Assembly: GCA_900765525.1 (NCBI GenBank)
Contig: CAAFRY010000276.1
Coordinates: forward strand, 1-24,129
Length of the DNA: 24,129 bases
Direction of reading: 5' to 3'
DNA from: an uncultured Blautia sp.
GTDB taxonomy: Bacteria; Bacillota; Clostridia; Lachnospirales; Lachnospiraceae
The position numbers and the translations under genes are program-made. The notes under the pieces are model-generated. The model did not search any database and had not been told where the DNA came from. It saw only the letters and a program-made list of their open reading frames with translations. Of the stretch, positions 1-8,873 are shown in pieces (positions within the stretch are counted from its first letter, which is position 1; each line of letters begins with the position of its first letter).

Positions 1-45
1 GCGACATAACTCCTCTCCGCCGCAGTGTGCTCCTGCCCGGAGGGC

Positions 46-89
46 TTTTTATGATATAGGAAAGTGAGAACTTTCCTATATCATAAAAA
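46..89. repeat. 20-bp perfect inverted repeat (hairpin) beside an operon terminator
   Basis: Two perfectly complementary 20-base arms (46-65 and 70-89) are separated by a 4-base loop, GAGA. The arm core reads ATGATATAGGAAAGT. Each arm begins with five T and ends against five A, so the T runs are at the 5' side of the stem on either strand and no U-run follows it. This makes it a poor stand-alone intrinsic terminator. It shares its A/T run (85-89) with the neighbouring terminator at 85-130. It could be an mRNA 3'-end stabiliser, a dispersed palindromic repeat, or a protein site. The structure is certain; the role is unknown. Confidence 0.85.
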
Positions 90-130
90 CACAACCCGAT
101 GAGAATTTCTCCCCACCGGGTTGTGTTTTT
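85..130 (-). terminator. Bidirectional intrinsic terminator after the alpha-galactosidase/LacI operon
   Basis: A 14-base arm (85-98) pairs perfectly with 117-130. The GC part is ACAACCCG against CGGGTTGT. The 18-base loop contains a further small stem, GAGAA/TTCTC. On the minus strand the stem ends in TTTTT just downstream of the LacI gene stop at 135. On the plus strand the stem is also followed by six T, so the element can stop transcription from both sides. This suggests that a convergent gene lies to the left of the window. Confidence 0.85.
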
Positions 131-134
131 TCTT

Positions 135-1136
135 TCATATATTTAAATCCTTCACACTTTGCCGTTCTATAACCACGCTGTCGATATACCGGGTTCCCCA
201 GTATTTATCATCACCCTTCATCTTTCCTTTCAGAAGCTTGACTGCCTGGCGGGCCATCTGCTTCATATCCACGTTATAGGTGGTAAGCTTTTCTGCAAAA
301 GGATTGCCATAAAGGTAATTATCATATCCTACAATGGACACATCTTCCGGAACCCGGAAGCCTCTGCCTGTTAACTCATTATACAAAAGTCCTGCTGCCC
401 AGTCGCTGTTGCAGACAAAGGCAGTAGGCATGTGTTTGGGTATTTCTACCCTGCTGAGACCTTCCACCAAATCTCTGTCCTCCAGAACCCAGTCTTCCCA
501 TTCCCGGACTCCGGCCTCCATCATCGCTTTTTTGTAGCCATAGTAACGGTCCATAATATTCTCATTGGCCCGGATAGAACCTACAAAGGCAATCTCCTTA
601 TGCCCCCGGTCCAGAAGATAACGGGTCATCTTATACATGCCCACATAATTGCTGGACATTACTGCGTCACAGCGAATCCCTTTCATCTGGAAATCCAGCA
701 GCACAATGGGAACTCCTGCTGCCCCTACAATTTTCTCCACATAGGACTTAGACATCCAGCCAATGATAATCAGACCGCTGATGGCCCTCTCCCGCATCAG
801 CTTCGGAAGCTCCTCTTTCTTCTCTGCCTCAAAGGTGACAATCTCCAGCATAGTGACGCTTTGGAGCTTTGACGCTTCATAAACCACATGCTGATACATG
901 GCCCAGTAAAAAGAATTTCCTACGGTAATATATTTTTCTGAGGCAATGACGCCAATCACCCCGCTCTGGGAGGGCTTTTCCGGTTTTTTCTGGTTATAGC
1001 CCATATCCCTGGCTGTCTTCTCTACCAGCTGCCGCACATCCTCACTGACCCCTTTTCTCCCGGACAGAGCATTGGAGACAGTAACCACGCTGACGCCTAC
1101 TGCTGCGGCAATATCCTTCATTTTCACCTCTGCCAC
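135..1136 (-). CDS. LacI-family transcriptional regulator, distal copy of a tandem pair
   Basis: The 333-residue protein has an N-terminal LacI helix-turn-helix (about residues 6-25, VSVVTVSNAL) followed by a periplasmic-binding-protein-like effector domain, with the typical VPEDVSIVGYDN strand near residue 265. At the positions matching Y17, Q18 and R22 of E. coli LacI it has V17, V18 and N22, and the usual hinge-helix motif (xPNxxAR) is not visible. Its operator is therefore probably not the classical one. The start is GTG at 1136: an AGGAGG site lies 7 nt upstream inside the end of the preceding LacI gene, whose stop is one base away, so the two are likely translationally coupled. An ATG at 1121 is a weaker alternative. 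By context it should sense a galactoside or its product and control the alpha-galactosidase operon. The family is certain; ligand and target are inferred. Confidence 0.93.
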   Translation of the reverse strand: MAEVKMKDIAAAVGVSVVTVSNALSGRKGVSEDVRQLVEKTARDMGYNQKKPEKPSQSGVIGVIASEKYITVGNSFYWAMYQHVVYEASKLQSVTMLEIVTFEAEKKEELPKLMRERAISGLIIIGWMSKSYVEKIVGAAGVPIVLLDFQMKGIRCDAVMSSNYVGMYKMTRYLLDRGHKEIAFVGSIRANENIMDRYYGYKKAMMEAGVREWEDWVLEDRDLVEGLSRVEIPKHMPTAFVCNSDWAAGLLYNELTGRGFRVPEDVSIVGYDNYLYGNPFAEKLTTYNVDMKQMARQAVKLLKGKMKGDDKYWGTRYIDSVVIERQSVKDLNI

Positions 1137-1137
1137 T

Positions 1138-2157
1138 TTACTCCCTCCTCATCTTTACCGTATTGCCCTGGACAATATCACCGCCTACAATCCGCACTCC
1201 CTGAGCCCGGCCTTTGCCCTCGATTCTCTTCAGCAGCGTGTTTACACTGATTTGTACCAGAACTCTCTCGTCATTTTCATAGGTTGTCAGTTTAATATCC
1301 CCGGACAGCTGGGCTTCATAATCGTCAAAACCGGCCACAGACACATCCTCCGGTACACGAATTCCCCGCTCTCTCAGCTTTTCAATGAGAATCCCTGCAG
1401 TCTTATCGCAATTACATACAAATGCCTGGGGCAGCTTCTCCGGCAATTCCAGCTTAATGCGGTAATCTCCGTTTTTAAAATCCCGGTCCGGCAGAATCCG
1501 AATCTGGGCGTCCTGAATCCCGGCTTCCTGGAGAGCTTTGCAATACCCCAGATAGCGGTCCGTAATATTTTTTGTGGCAGAAGGGGTTCCTACAAACATC
1601 AAATCCCGGTATCCCTGTTCCAGAAGAAGCTGGGTCATCTGGGTCATTCCCCCGAAGCCGTCGGTAATGATATAATCAATATCCTCATAAATATCATAGT
1701 AATCCACACAGACCACCGGTACCTGATAAGCTCTCCGAATGGCCTGGATATAGGCTTTTTTCAATTCGCCAATCAGTATCAGTCCGGCGATTTTCTGCTC
1801 CATAAAAGGCTCAAAGGGCTCTTCCAGGGTTTCCTTTTCGTAAGTCACCACTTCCAGGACCGTCAAATGCCCTCGCTTCTGCACCTCTGCCGCTATCCTC
1901 TGATAAATATCCATGTAAAAAGAAGGGAACTCCTTCACATATTTTTCTGCTACTGCCACGCCTATAATATAAGAGCTCTTTTCCTTTTTCTCTCTGGGTC
2001 TGCTCTGATACCCCATAGCCTGGGCAGTCTCCTGTATTTTCTCTCTCAGGGCCTGGCTGACCCCTTTTTTCCCCTGAAGGGCATTGGATACCGTAACAAT
2101 GCTCACATCCAGGGCTTTGGCAATATCCCCCAGCTTTACATTCTTTTTCTGCAACAT
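1138..2157 (-). CDS. LacI-family transcriptional regulator, proximal copy of a tandem pair
   Basis: This 339-residue paralogue of the next gene has the same layout. The helix-turn-helix is at about residues 9-28 (VSIVTVSNAL), followed directly by GKKGVS, a lysine-rich linker (residues 50-62) in place of a recognisable hinge helix, and then a sugar-sensing effector domain ending its conserved core with VPEDVSVAGFDDY. The recognition helix is nearly identical to that of the downstream copy, so the two may bind the same or overlapping sites, or form heterodimers. The ATG start has GGAAGGAG about 11 nt upstream in the 24-nt gap after the alpha-galactosidase stop. The gene sits in the middle of a three-gene operon (GH36, LacI, LacI), which predicts autoregulation together with the glycosidase. 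Ligand and repressor or activator mode cannot be read from sequence. Confidence 0.93.
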   Translation of the reverse strand: MLQKKNVKLGDIAKALDVSIVTVSNALQGKKGVSQALREKIQETAQAMGYQSRPREKKEKSSYIIGVAVAEKYVKEFPSFYMDIYQRIAAEVQKRGHLTVLEVVTYEKETLEEPFEPFMEQKIAGLILIGELKKAYIQAIRRAYQVPVVCVDYYDIYEDIDYIITDGFGGMTQMTQLLLEQGYRDLMFVGTPSATKNITDRYLGYCKALQEAGIQDAQIRILPDRDFKNGDYRIKLELPEKLPQAFVCNCDKTAGILIEKLRERGIRVPEDVSVAGFDDYEAQLSGDIKLTTYENDERVLVQISVNTLLKRIEGKGRAQGVRIVGGDIVQGNTVKMRRE

Positions 2158-2181
2158 ATACGCCCGTTCTCCTTCCGGTGC

Positions 2182-4365
2182 TTATCGAATCTCCCGGATT
2201 TCCACCAGCCTGCTTCTGAAATCTCCCATTTCCGCCGGAATGCGGATACCTGCTGCCTGCAGGGTATTTCCCTGGTATTCCTTTCCCTGGACAACATACC
2301 GCTTACAGGAATCCAGACCTTTTAATCTCAGCAGCCTGCTTTTTGCATTGGCTCTGGCCCTTACCTGAACATAAAACAGCAGGGCCCGGCTTTTATCCTT
2401 ATCTACAATCATCCAACTGTCATAATACCCGTTTTCCCGGTAAGATGCAAGCCGGTAATAGTCTCCCTCCCGAATAAGGTCATTATATTTGTGATACTTT
2501 TCCACCTGGCCTTTCACAAGTTCCTTTTCTTCCTGAGACAATTTGGTAATATCCAGCTCATAGCCAAAGGTTCCCAGAAGAGCCACGTCTCCTCTTGTCT
2601 CAAAAGGCGTCACCCTTCCTACAGAATGGTTGGGGCATACACTGACATGAGCCCCCATGGCAGATACCGGATATATCAGGGCCGTTCCCTCCTGGATGGC
2701 CAGCCGCTCTATGGCGTCTGTATCGTCGGAGCACCAAATCTGAGGACTGTAATAAAGCATTCCTGCGTCAAAACGTGCCCCTCCTCCAGAGCAGTTCTCC
2801 AGGAGAATATCCGGGAAGTCTGTAATCAGCCGCTCCTGCATCCGATACACACCCAGCATATAGCGGTGATACAGCTCGCCCTGGCGGTCCTTTGGCAGAG
2901 CAAAGCTGCCCATGGTGGCAAGCTGCCGGTTCATATCCCATTTGACATAGGAAATATCTGCGCTTCTCAGCACTGCCGCTATCTTCTCATAAATGCCGTC
3001 CACAACTTCCTCTCTGGAGAAATCCAGCACATACTGGGCCCGGCTCTGGGTAATGCTCCTTCCCGGAATCTGAATAGCCCAGTCCGGATGCTCCCGGTAC
3101 AGTTCTGATTCCGGAGAAATCATTTCCGGTTCAATCCAGATGCCAAACTTCATCCCCAGCTTCTTCACATTTTCCACCAGGGCATGTAAGCCGCCCTTTA
3201 TCTTTTCCTCATTTACATACCAGTCTCCCAGTGAGCTGTCATCCAGGTTTCGTTTTCCAAACCACCCGTCATCCATAACCAGCATTTCGATTCCCAGCTC
3301 TGAAGCGTCCCTGGCAATATCCAGCAGTTTCTTTTCATCAAACTCAAAATAGGTGGCTTCCCAGTTGTTAATAAGAATGGGCCGCTTCTGGTGAAGGTAA
3401 GGACTTCTGATTAAATGGTTCCGGTAAAAGTCATGGAAGGTTCTGGTCATTTTCCCCAGGCCCTCTCCAGAATATACCAGCACTGTCTCCGGTGCGGTAA
3501 ACTTTTCTCCCGGCTCCAGCTTCCATTCAAAGCCCTCCGGATGAATCCCCATGAGCATCCGCACAGAATCAAACTGACTCTTCTCCGCCTGAGCCATAAA
3601 GTTACCGGAATACACAAAGTTCATAGCATAGACTTCTCCCACATCCTGGGTAGTTTCCGGGGTTACCAGAGCCATAAAGGGATGCTCCTGATGGCTGGAT
3701 TCCCCTTTAAAAGAAGCAATATTCTGCCGTCCGTATCCCAGGTCCATGCGCTGGATATGCCGCTCCCTGGCCCAGGAGCCGAAAAGTCCCATTACCTGAA
3801 AATTCCGGTCATCCATATCCAGGCAGGCAGAGAGAACCTTTTCGATATAGAAAGGCTCTTCTCCCTGGTTTTCCACCAGCACAGACCTTGTGATAACGTC
3901 AGAGCCTGCGAATACCGAGTAGAGAAGGGTTACCTTCATCCCCAATACCTGGTCCCTGCAGTAAATTTTCAGGGTCATACAGTCTTCTTCATTCCCCCAG
4001 GATGCCGGCAGCCCTTCCAGTCCCGGTTTTCCCTTCTGAATCTCATAGCCCTCATAAAACAGCTCACTGGCCCGAAAACCTCCCTGGCTCCGGATACACA
4101 GGGCGCTTTCCCTGTAATCCCCCATACCCGTCTCCGGATACTCCATAGGCGCACAATCCAAAAATGCACCTTTTTCCCTGAGGTTCACAGAAGGAGTCTT
4201 AGGCCCCTCATCCTCCCGGAGCAGATAACGAATATCCGTATCCTCCAGACGCTCTCCATAGTATAAATGTCCCACATAACGCTCATCTAAAATAGCAATT
4301 CCATAGGTGCTGTTCTCCGTATGGAGCAAAAAAACCTTCTTTCCTTCATCCGCAATAATCTTCAT
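2182..4365 (-). CDS. Alpha-galactosidase, glycoside hydrolase family 36
   Basis: The 727-residue enzyme hydrolyses terminal alpha-1,6-galactosyl residues of melibiose, raffinose and related oligosaccharides. Order of parts: N-terminal beta-supersandwich domain (about 1-325), catalytic (beta/alpha)8 barrel (about 326-650) and a C-terminal beta domain. Visible family motifs are MDDGWFG (364-370), the nucleophile segment KWDMNR (Asp477), ENCSGGGARFD (523-533) and the acid/base segment CSDDTD (Asp547/548). The length matches the Geobacillus/Lactobacillus type of about 730 residues. There is no signal peptide, so it is cytoplasmic and needs an unlinked transporter. A GAGGT site lies about 9 nt before the ATG. 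It is the first gene of an operon with two LacI regulators. The GH36 assignment is secure; exact substrate range is inferred. A name such as aga or rafA would be a guess. Confidence 0.95.
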   Translation of the reverse strand: MKIIADEGKKVFLLHTENSTYGIAILDERYVGHLYYGERLEDTDIRYLLREDEGPKTPSVNLREKGAFLDCAPMEYPETGMGDYRESALCIRSQGGFRASELFYEGYEIQKGKPGLEGLPASWGNEEDCMTLKIYCRDQVLGMKVTLLYSVFAGSDVITRSVLVENQGEEPFYIEKVLSACLDMDDRNFQVMGLFGSWARERHIQRMDLGYGRQNIASFKGESSHQEHPFMALVTPETTQDVGEVYAMNFVYSGNFMAQAEKSQFDSVRMLMGIHPEGFEWKLEPGEKFTAPETVLVYSGEGLGKMTRTFHDFYRNHLIRSPYLHQKRPILINNWEATYFEFDEKKLLDIARDASELGIEMLVMDDGWFGKRNLDDSSLGDWYVNEEKIKGGLHALVENVKKLGMKFGIWIEPEMISPESELYREHPDWAIQIPGRSITQSRAQYVLDFSREEVVDGIYEKIAAVLRSADISYVKWDMNRQLATMGSFALPKDRQGELYHRYMLGVYRMQERLITDFPDILLENCSGGGARFDAGMLYYSPQIWCSDDTDAIERLAIQEGTALIYPVSAMGAHVSVCPNHSVGRVTPFETRGDVALLGTFGYELDITKLSQEEKELVKGQVEKYHKYNDLIREGDYYRLASYRENGYYDSWMIVDKDKSRALLFYVQVRARANAKSRLLRLKGLDSCKRYVVQGKEYQGNTLQAAGIRIPAEMGDFRSRLVEIREIR

Positions 4366-4383
4366 TTAATCTACCTCGCACTT

Positions 4384-4397
4384 AATTTAATTAAATT
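4384..4397. promoter_or_regulatory. Candidate operator of the alpha-galactosidase operon (14-bp palindrome)
   Basis: AATTTAATTAAATT is a perfect 14-bp palindrome centred about 25 bp upstream of the alpha-galactosidase start, downstream of the probable -10. Its core TTTAATTAAA recurs in the 5' region of the GH3 gene at 24080-24089. The two adjacent LacI-family genes are the obvious candidate binders. The surroundings are very AT-rich, so chance is possible. Confidence 0.4.
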
Positions 4398-4412
4398 TAA
4401 TATCCTTATTTA

Positions 4413-4444
4413 ACTATATTTAATTATTTTTATCCATTTGTCAA
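4413..4444 (-). promoter_or_regulatory. Probable promoter of the alpha-galactosidase/LacI operon
   Basis: A consensus -35 TTGACA (4439-4444) precedes TATAGT (4413-4418), but the spacer is 20 bp, longer than the optimal 17. Poorer hexamers such as TAAATA would give 16 bp. A weak basal promoter that depends on regulation would fit a catabolic operon. The TTGACA is clear; the -10 choice is uncertain. Confidence 0.5.
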
Positions 4445-4604
4445 TATGTTTTTTGATTTATTTGCTATTTTTTTGAGGGAGAGATAGATTTATACTTGTT
4501 TTTACAGTAAACACCCACTCTCTGAGCAAGAGGTACACACCCTTGTCCAGAGAATTTACTTTTCTTGCACAAAAAGCTCTGGATAAAGCATGGACAAATA
4601 ACAG

Positions 4605-4634
4605 AAAAACCCCGGAAACCTTACGGTTCCGGGG
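4605..4634 (-). terminator. Intrinsic terminator of tuf
   Basis: Arms 4610-4620 and 4625-4634 form an eight-pair CCCCGGAA/TTCCGGGG stem plus two more GC pairs across a single bulged A, with loop TTAC. On the minus strand the stem is followed by TTTTT. It lies about 85 nt after the tuf stop codon and is a standard Rho-independent terminator. Confidence 0.9.
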
Positions 4635-4719
4635 TATCTTATGCTTGGACACAATGTATCTTTCGATACTATATATAATTTTATTTATCTACGCAGTGCT
4701 TGCGGCTCCAATACCGAAA

Positions 4720-5913
4720 TTACTCGATGATTGTAGCAACACGGCCTGAACCTACAGTTCTACCACCCTCACGGATAGCGAATGTAAGACCCTGGCTCAT
4801 AGCGATAGGATGAATCAGTTCGATTGTCATCTCTACGTTGTCACCTGGCATGCACATTTCTGTACCTTCTGGTAACATACAAACACCTGTAACGTCAGTT
4901 GTTCTGAAGTAGAACTGTGGACGGTAGTTGTTGAAGAATGGAGTATGACGGCCACCCTCGTCTTTTGTCAGAACGTAAACCTGAGCTGTGAATTTTGTAT
5001 GGCAGGTAATTGTACCTGGTTTAGCCAGAACCTGTCCTCTTTCGATTTCGTTTCTCTGAACACCACGAAGCAGAGCACCGATGTTATCACCAGCCTGAGC
5101 CTCGTCAAGCAGCTTACGGAACATTTCGATTCCAGTTACAACTACTTTACGTGTCTCTTCTTTCAGACCAACGATTTCAACTTCTTCAGATACATGCAGT
5201 GTACCAGCCTCTACTCTACCAGTAGCAACTGTACCACGGCCTGTGATAGAGAATACGTCCTCTACAGGCATGATGAATGGCTTATCTGTGTCACGCTGTG
5301 GGTCTGGGATGTAGCTGTCAACAGCATCCATCAGTTCCATAACCTTGTCGCCCCACTCGCCGTTCGGGTCTTCCAGAGCTTTCAGAGCAGAACCCTGGAT
5401 GATAGGTGTGTCATCGCCTGGGAACTCGTACTCGTTCAGCAGCTCACGGATTTCCATGTCTACCAGCTCAAGTAACTCTTCGTCATCAACCATATCGCAT
5501 TTGTTCATGAATACAACGATATAAGGAACGCCTACCTGACGAGACAGCAGAATGTGCTCTTTTGTCTGAGCCATAACACCGTCTGTAGCAGCAACAACCA
5601 GGATAGCACCGTCCATCTGAGCGGCACCAGTAATCATGTTCTTAACGTAGTCGGCATGTCCTGGGCAGTCAACGTGTGCATAGTGACGTTTCTCTGTCTC
5701 ATACTCAACGTGTGCTGTAGAGATTGTGATACCACGCTCTCTTTCTTCTGGAGCTTTATCAATGTTCTCGAAGTCTGTAGCTGTGTTACCAGCAACTCTC
5801 TGAGAAAGTACTTTTGTGATAGCAGCTGTTAAAGTTGTTTTACCATGGTCAACGTGTCCGATGGTACCAATGTTACAATGCGGTTTGCTTCTTTCAAATT
5901 TAGCTTTAGCCAT
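4720..5913 (-). CDS. tuf: Translation elongation factor Tu
   Basis: EF-Tu is the GTPase that delivers aminoacyl-tRNA to the ribosomal A site. The 397-residue protein shows the P-loop GHVDHGKT (19-26), switch I ending RGITIS (60-65), DCPGH (82-86, with catalytic His86), NKCD (137-140), then beta-barrel domains 2 and 3 to a normal C-terminus. The start is ATG at 5913, with AAGGAGG 8-9 nt upstream. The frame stays open to 5955 from a TTG, but that would add 14 non-homologous residues and bypass the ribosome site. Unlike many str operons it has its own strong promoter and a 135-nt gap after fusA, so it can be made independently of fusA. No other tuf copy is visible here. Confidence 0.99.
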   Translation of the reverse strand: MAKAKFERSKPHCNIGTIGHVDHGKTTLTAAITKVLSQRVAGNTATDFENIDKAPEERERGITISTAHVEYETEKRHYAHVDCPGHADYVKNMITGAAQMDGAILVVAATDGVMAQTKEHILLSRQVGVPYIVVFMNKCDMVDDEELLELVDMEIRELLNEYEFPGDDTPIIQGSALKALEDPNGEWGDKVMELMDAVDSYIPDPQRDTDKPFIMPVEDVFSITGRGTVATGRVEAGTLHVSEEVEIVGLKEETRKVVVTGIEMFRKLLDEAQAGDNIGALLRGVQRNEIERGQVLAKPGTITCHTKFTAQVYVLTKDEGGRHTPFFNNYRPQFYFRTTDVTGVCMLPEGTEMCMPGDNVEMTIELIHPIAMSQGLTFAIREGGRTVGSGRVATIIE

Positions 5914-5940
5914 TTTGAATGTCCTCCTTGTTAAACATGC

Positions 5941-6005
5941 GCCCCGTCTGGGCAAATTTTAATTTTTTAGTTGCCTCATAACGAGGCGGTTGATATAGTT
6001 CAACC
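5941..6005 (-). promoter_or_regulatory. Structured 5' leader of tuf
   Basis: The roughly 95-nt leader between the tuf promoter and ATG contains three successive small hairpins: GGTTGA/TCAACC (arms 6000-6005 and 5988-5993), immediately followed by GCCTC/GAGGC (arms 5983-5987 and 5973-5977) and, after an A-rich stretch, GCCC/GGGC (5950-5953 with 5941-5944). None has a proper U-run, so they are more likely mRNA-stability or translation-control structures than terminators. Function is inferred. Confidence 0.45.
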
Positions 6006-6008
6006 TGC

Positions 6009-6038
6009 TATCCTTGATTATATTGCAAATCAAGGATA
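6009..6038. repeat. 11-bp perfect inverted repeat spanning the tuf promoter
   Basis: TATCCTTGATT (6009-6019) is the exact reverse complement of 6028-6038, with an 8-bp spacer. The -10 hexamer straddles the edge of one arm and the spacer; the other arm lies between -10 and -35. This is operator-like geometry. It also falls just after the fusA stop (6049), so it could be a 3' stem for the rpsL-rpsG-fusA message, but no T-run follows. Confidence 0.8.
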
Positions 6039-6045
6039 TTTGCAA
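6017..6045 (-). promoter_or_regulatory. tuf promoter
   Basis: TTGCAA (6040-6045), a 17-bp spacer and a consensus TATAAT (6017-6022) form a strong sigma-A-type promoter directed at tuf. It begins only about 4 bp after the fusA stop codon. The predicted start site is near 6010, giving a leader of roughly 95 nt. Confidence 0.85.
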
Positions 6046-6048
6046 GTT

Positions 6049-8169
6049 TTATTTACCTGATTTTCCTGCCAGAACCTTTTCCTGTACAGACTTCGGTACC
6101 TGCTCGTATTTCTCAAAGAACATAGAGTAGTTACCACGGCCCTGGGTTCTGGAACGCAGGTCTGTTGCGTATCCGAACATCTCTGCCAGAGGAACGAATC
6201 CACGAATCATCTTACCTCCGCCGATGTCGTCCATACCTTCGATACGTCCACGACGGGAGTTGATGTCACCGATAACGTCTCCCATGTAGTCTTCCGGAGT
6301 TGTAACCTCAACTCTCATGATAGGCTCCAGAAGGATTGGAGCGCCCTTAGCCATAGCATCCTTAAATGCAAGAGAACCTGCAATATGGAATGCCATTTCA
6401 GAGGAGTCGACTTCATGGTAAGAACCATCGTATACATTTGCATGAACGCCTACTACCGGGAAGCCTCCCAGGATACCGGCCCTCATAGCCTCTTCAATAC
6501 CTTCGCCTACTGCCGGGATGTATTCCTTCGGAATAGCACCACCCACAACAGTGGACTCAAACTGGTAAGTCTCCTCACCGTTTGCATCCATAGGAGCGAA
6601 TTTAACTTTACAGTGACCGTACTGTCCACGACCACCAGACTGTTTTGCATATTTGCTGTCAACGTCAACTTCTTTTGTGATAGTCTCTTTGTAAGCAACC
6701 TGAGGCGCACCTACGTTAGCCTCAACCTTGAACTCACGAAGCAGACGGTCAACGATGATTTCCAGATGCAGCTCACCCATACCGGCAATAATTGTCTGTC
6801 CGGTTTCCTGGTCAGTATGAGCACGGAAGGTTGGGTCTTCTTCTGCAAGTTTTGCAAGAGCTTCACCCAGCTTGCCCTGTCCGGCTTTTGTCTTAGGCTC
6901 GATAGCCAGCTCGATAACTGGTTCCGGGAACTCCATGGACTCCAGGATTACCGGATGCTGCTCATCACAGATAGTATCACCTGTTGTTGTGAATTTGAAA
7001 CCGATTGCAGCAGCAATATCTCCTGCATATACCTTATCCAGCTCATGACGCTTGTTGGCATGCATCTGAAGGATGCGTCCAACACGCTCTCTTTTGCCTT
7101 TTGTAGCATTCAGTACATAGGAACCGGAGTTCATTGTACCGGAGTAAACTCTGAAGTATGCCAGCTTACCAACGAATGGGTCTGTCATAATCTTGAAGGC
7201 CAGAGCAGAGAAAGGCTCCTCATCGGAAGCGTGCTTCTCGATTTCATTTCCTTCCAGGTCTGTACCCTTGATAGCCGGAATATCAGTAGGAGCAGGCATA
7301 TACTCCAGGATAGCGTCCAGAAGCTTCTGAACACCTTTGTTTCTGTAAGCAGAACCGCAGCATACCGGAATAGCGGCACACTCGCAGGTAGCCTTTCTCA
7401 GAACTGCCTTCAGTGCTTCTACAGAAGGCTCTTCTCCTTCCAGGTATTCCATCATCAAATCATCATCTAATTCACAGATTTTCTCTACCAGCTCTGTGTG
7501 GTAAAGCTCTGCGTCATCCTTCATGTCTTCCGGAATATCAACTACAGAGATGTCATCTCCCTTATCATCATTGTAGATGTAAGCCTGCATCTCGAACAAG
7601 TCGATGATTCCCTTGAATTCATCTTCTTTACCGATTGGCAGCTGAAGACAAATTGCATTTTTTCCTAAACGAGTCTTAATCTGTTCTACCGCATTGTAGA
7701 AGTCAGCACCCAGAATGTCCATCTTGTTGATGAAAGCCATACGAGGTACATTGTATGTGTCTGCCTGACGCCATACGTTCTCAGACTGAGGCTCAACGCC
7801 GCCCTTTGCACAGAACACACCAACAGCGCCGTCCAGTACACGCAGGGAACGCTCAACCTCTACGGTAAAGTCAACGTGTCCTGGGGTATCAATGATATTG
7901 ATACGGTGTTCCAAAGCACCTGGCTTTGTCTTGGTCTTCTCTTCCAGTGTCCAGTGACATGTTGTGGCAGCGGAAGTAATTGTGATACCTCTCTCCTGCT
8001 CCTGTTCCATCCAGTCCATGGTAGCAGTTCCTTCATGAGTATCACCGATTTTATAGTTAACACCAGTATAGTATAAGATACGCTCTGTCAGAGTTGTCTT
8101 ACCGGCATCAATATGTGCCATAATACCAATGTTTCTGGTTCTCTCTAATGGATATTCTCTTCCAGCCAA
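6049..8169 (-). CDS. fusA: Elongation factor G
   Basis: EF-G is the GTPase that drives ribosomal translocation and, with ribosome recycling factor, subunit splitting. The 706-residue protein has the five-domain EF-G layout: the G domain with P-loop AHIDAGKTT (18-26), RGITITSA (61-68), DTPGHVDF (95-102) and NKMD (149-152), then domains II-V ending near [14 protein letters not shown]. The start is a TTG at 8169: the only in-frame codon between it and the in-frame stop of rpsG that could work, placed 8 nt after a strong AGGAGG. The next ATG (residue 17) would cut into the P-loop region. It follows rpsG by 15 nt in the same frame, so coupling is likely. Confidence 0.98.
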   Translation of the reverse strand: MAGREYPLERTRNIGIMAHIDAGKTTLTERILYYTGVNYKIGDTHEGTATMDWMEQEQERGITITSAATTCHWTLEEKTKTKPGALEHRINIIDTPGHVDFTVEVERSLRVLDGAVGVFCAKGGVEPQSENVWRQADTYNVPRMAFINKMDILGADFYNAVEQIKTRLGKNAICLQLPIGKEDEFKGIIDLFEMQAYIYNDDKGDDISVVDIPEDMKDDAELYHTELVEKICELDDDLMMEYLEGEEPSVEALKAVLRKATCECAAIPVCCGSAYRNKGVQKLLDAILEYMPAPTDIPAIKGTDLEGNEIEKHASDEEPFSALAFKIMTDPFVGKLAYFRVYSGTMNSGSYVLNATKGKRERVGRILQMHANKRHELDKVYAGDIAAAIGFKFTTTGDTICDEQHPVILESMEFPEPVIELAIEPKTKAGQGKLGEALAKLAEEDPTFRAHTDQETGQTIIAGMGELHLEIIVDRLLREFKVEANVGAPQVAYKETITKEVDVDSKYAKQSGGRGQYGHCKVKFAPMDANGEETYQFESTVVGGAIPKEYIPAVGEGIEEAMRAGILGGFPVVGVHANVYDGSYHEVDSSEMAFHIAGSLAFKDAMAKGAPILLEPIMRVEVTTPEDYMGDVIGDINSRRGRIEGMDDIGGGKMIRGFVPLAEMFGYATDLRSRTQGRGNYSMFFEKYEQVPKSVQEKVLAGKSGK

Positions 8170-8184
8170 TTGGATTTCCTCCTC

Positions 8185-8873
<689 letters not shown>

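Larger units (their letters stand above)
4366..4719. other. 354-bp intergenic region between the alpha-galactosidase operon and tuf
   Basis: No credible gene is present. It holds the AT-rich promoter and 5' region of the alpha-galactosidase gene (4366-4444) and the tuf terminator (4605-4634). Between them, TTGTCCA (4543-4549) can pair with TGGACAA (4591-4597), or the overlapping TCCAGAG (4546-4552) with CTCTGGA (4577-4583). These mutually exclusive stems lie beyond the tuf terminator and upstream of the next promoter, with no T-run, and I assign them no function. Short reading frames here have no ribosome site or recognisable protein. Confidence 0.7.

Noticed and set aside
35..50. GCCC-GGA-GGGC followed by five T, terminator-like on the plus strand
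   Set aside because: The stem is only 4 bp and no plus-strand gene is visible before it in the window. The T run is better explained as part of the 20-bp hairpin arm.
4543..4597. Competing stems TTGTCCA/TGGACAA and TCCAGAG/CTCTGGA resembling a switch
   Set aside because: They lie beyond the tuf terminator and upstream of the alpha-galactosidase promoter, with no T-run and no gene to control on either strand, so transcription through them is doubtful.
5914..5955. Longer EF-Tu reading frame from a TTG at 5955
   Set aside because: It adds 14 residues without homology and bypasses the AAGGAGG site that serves the ATG at 5913.
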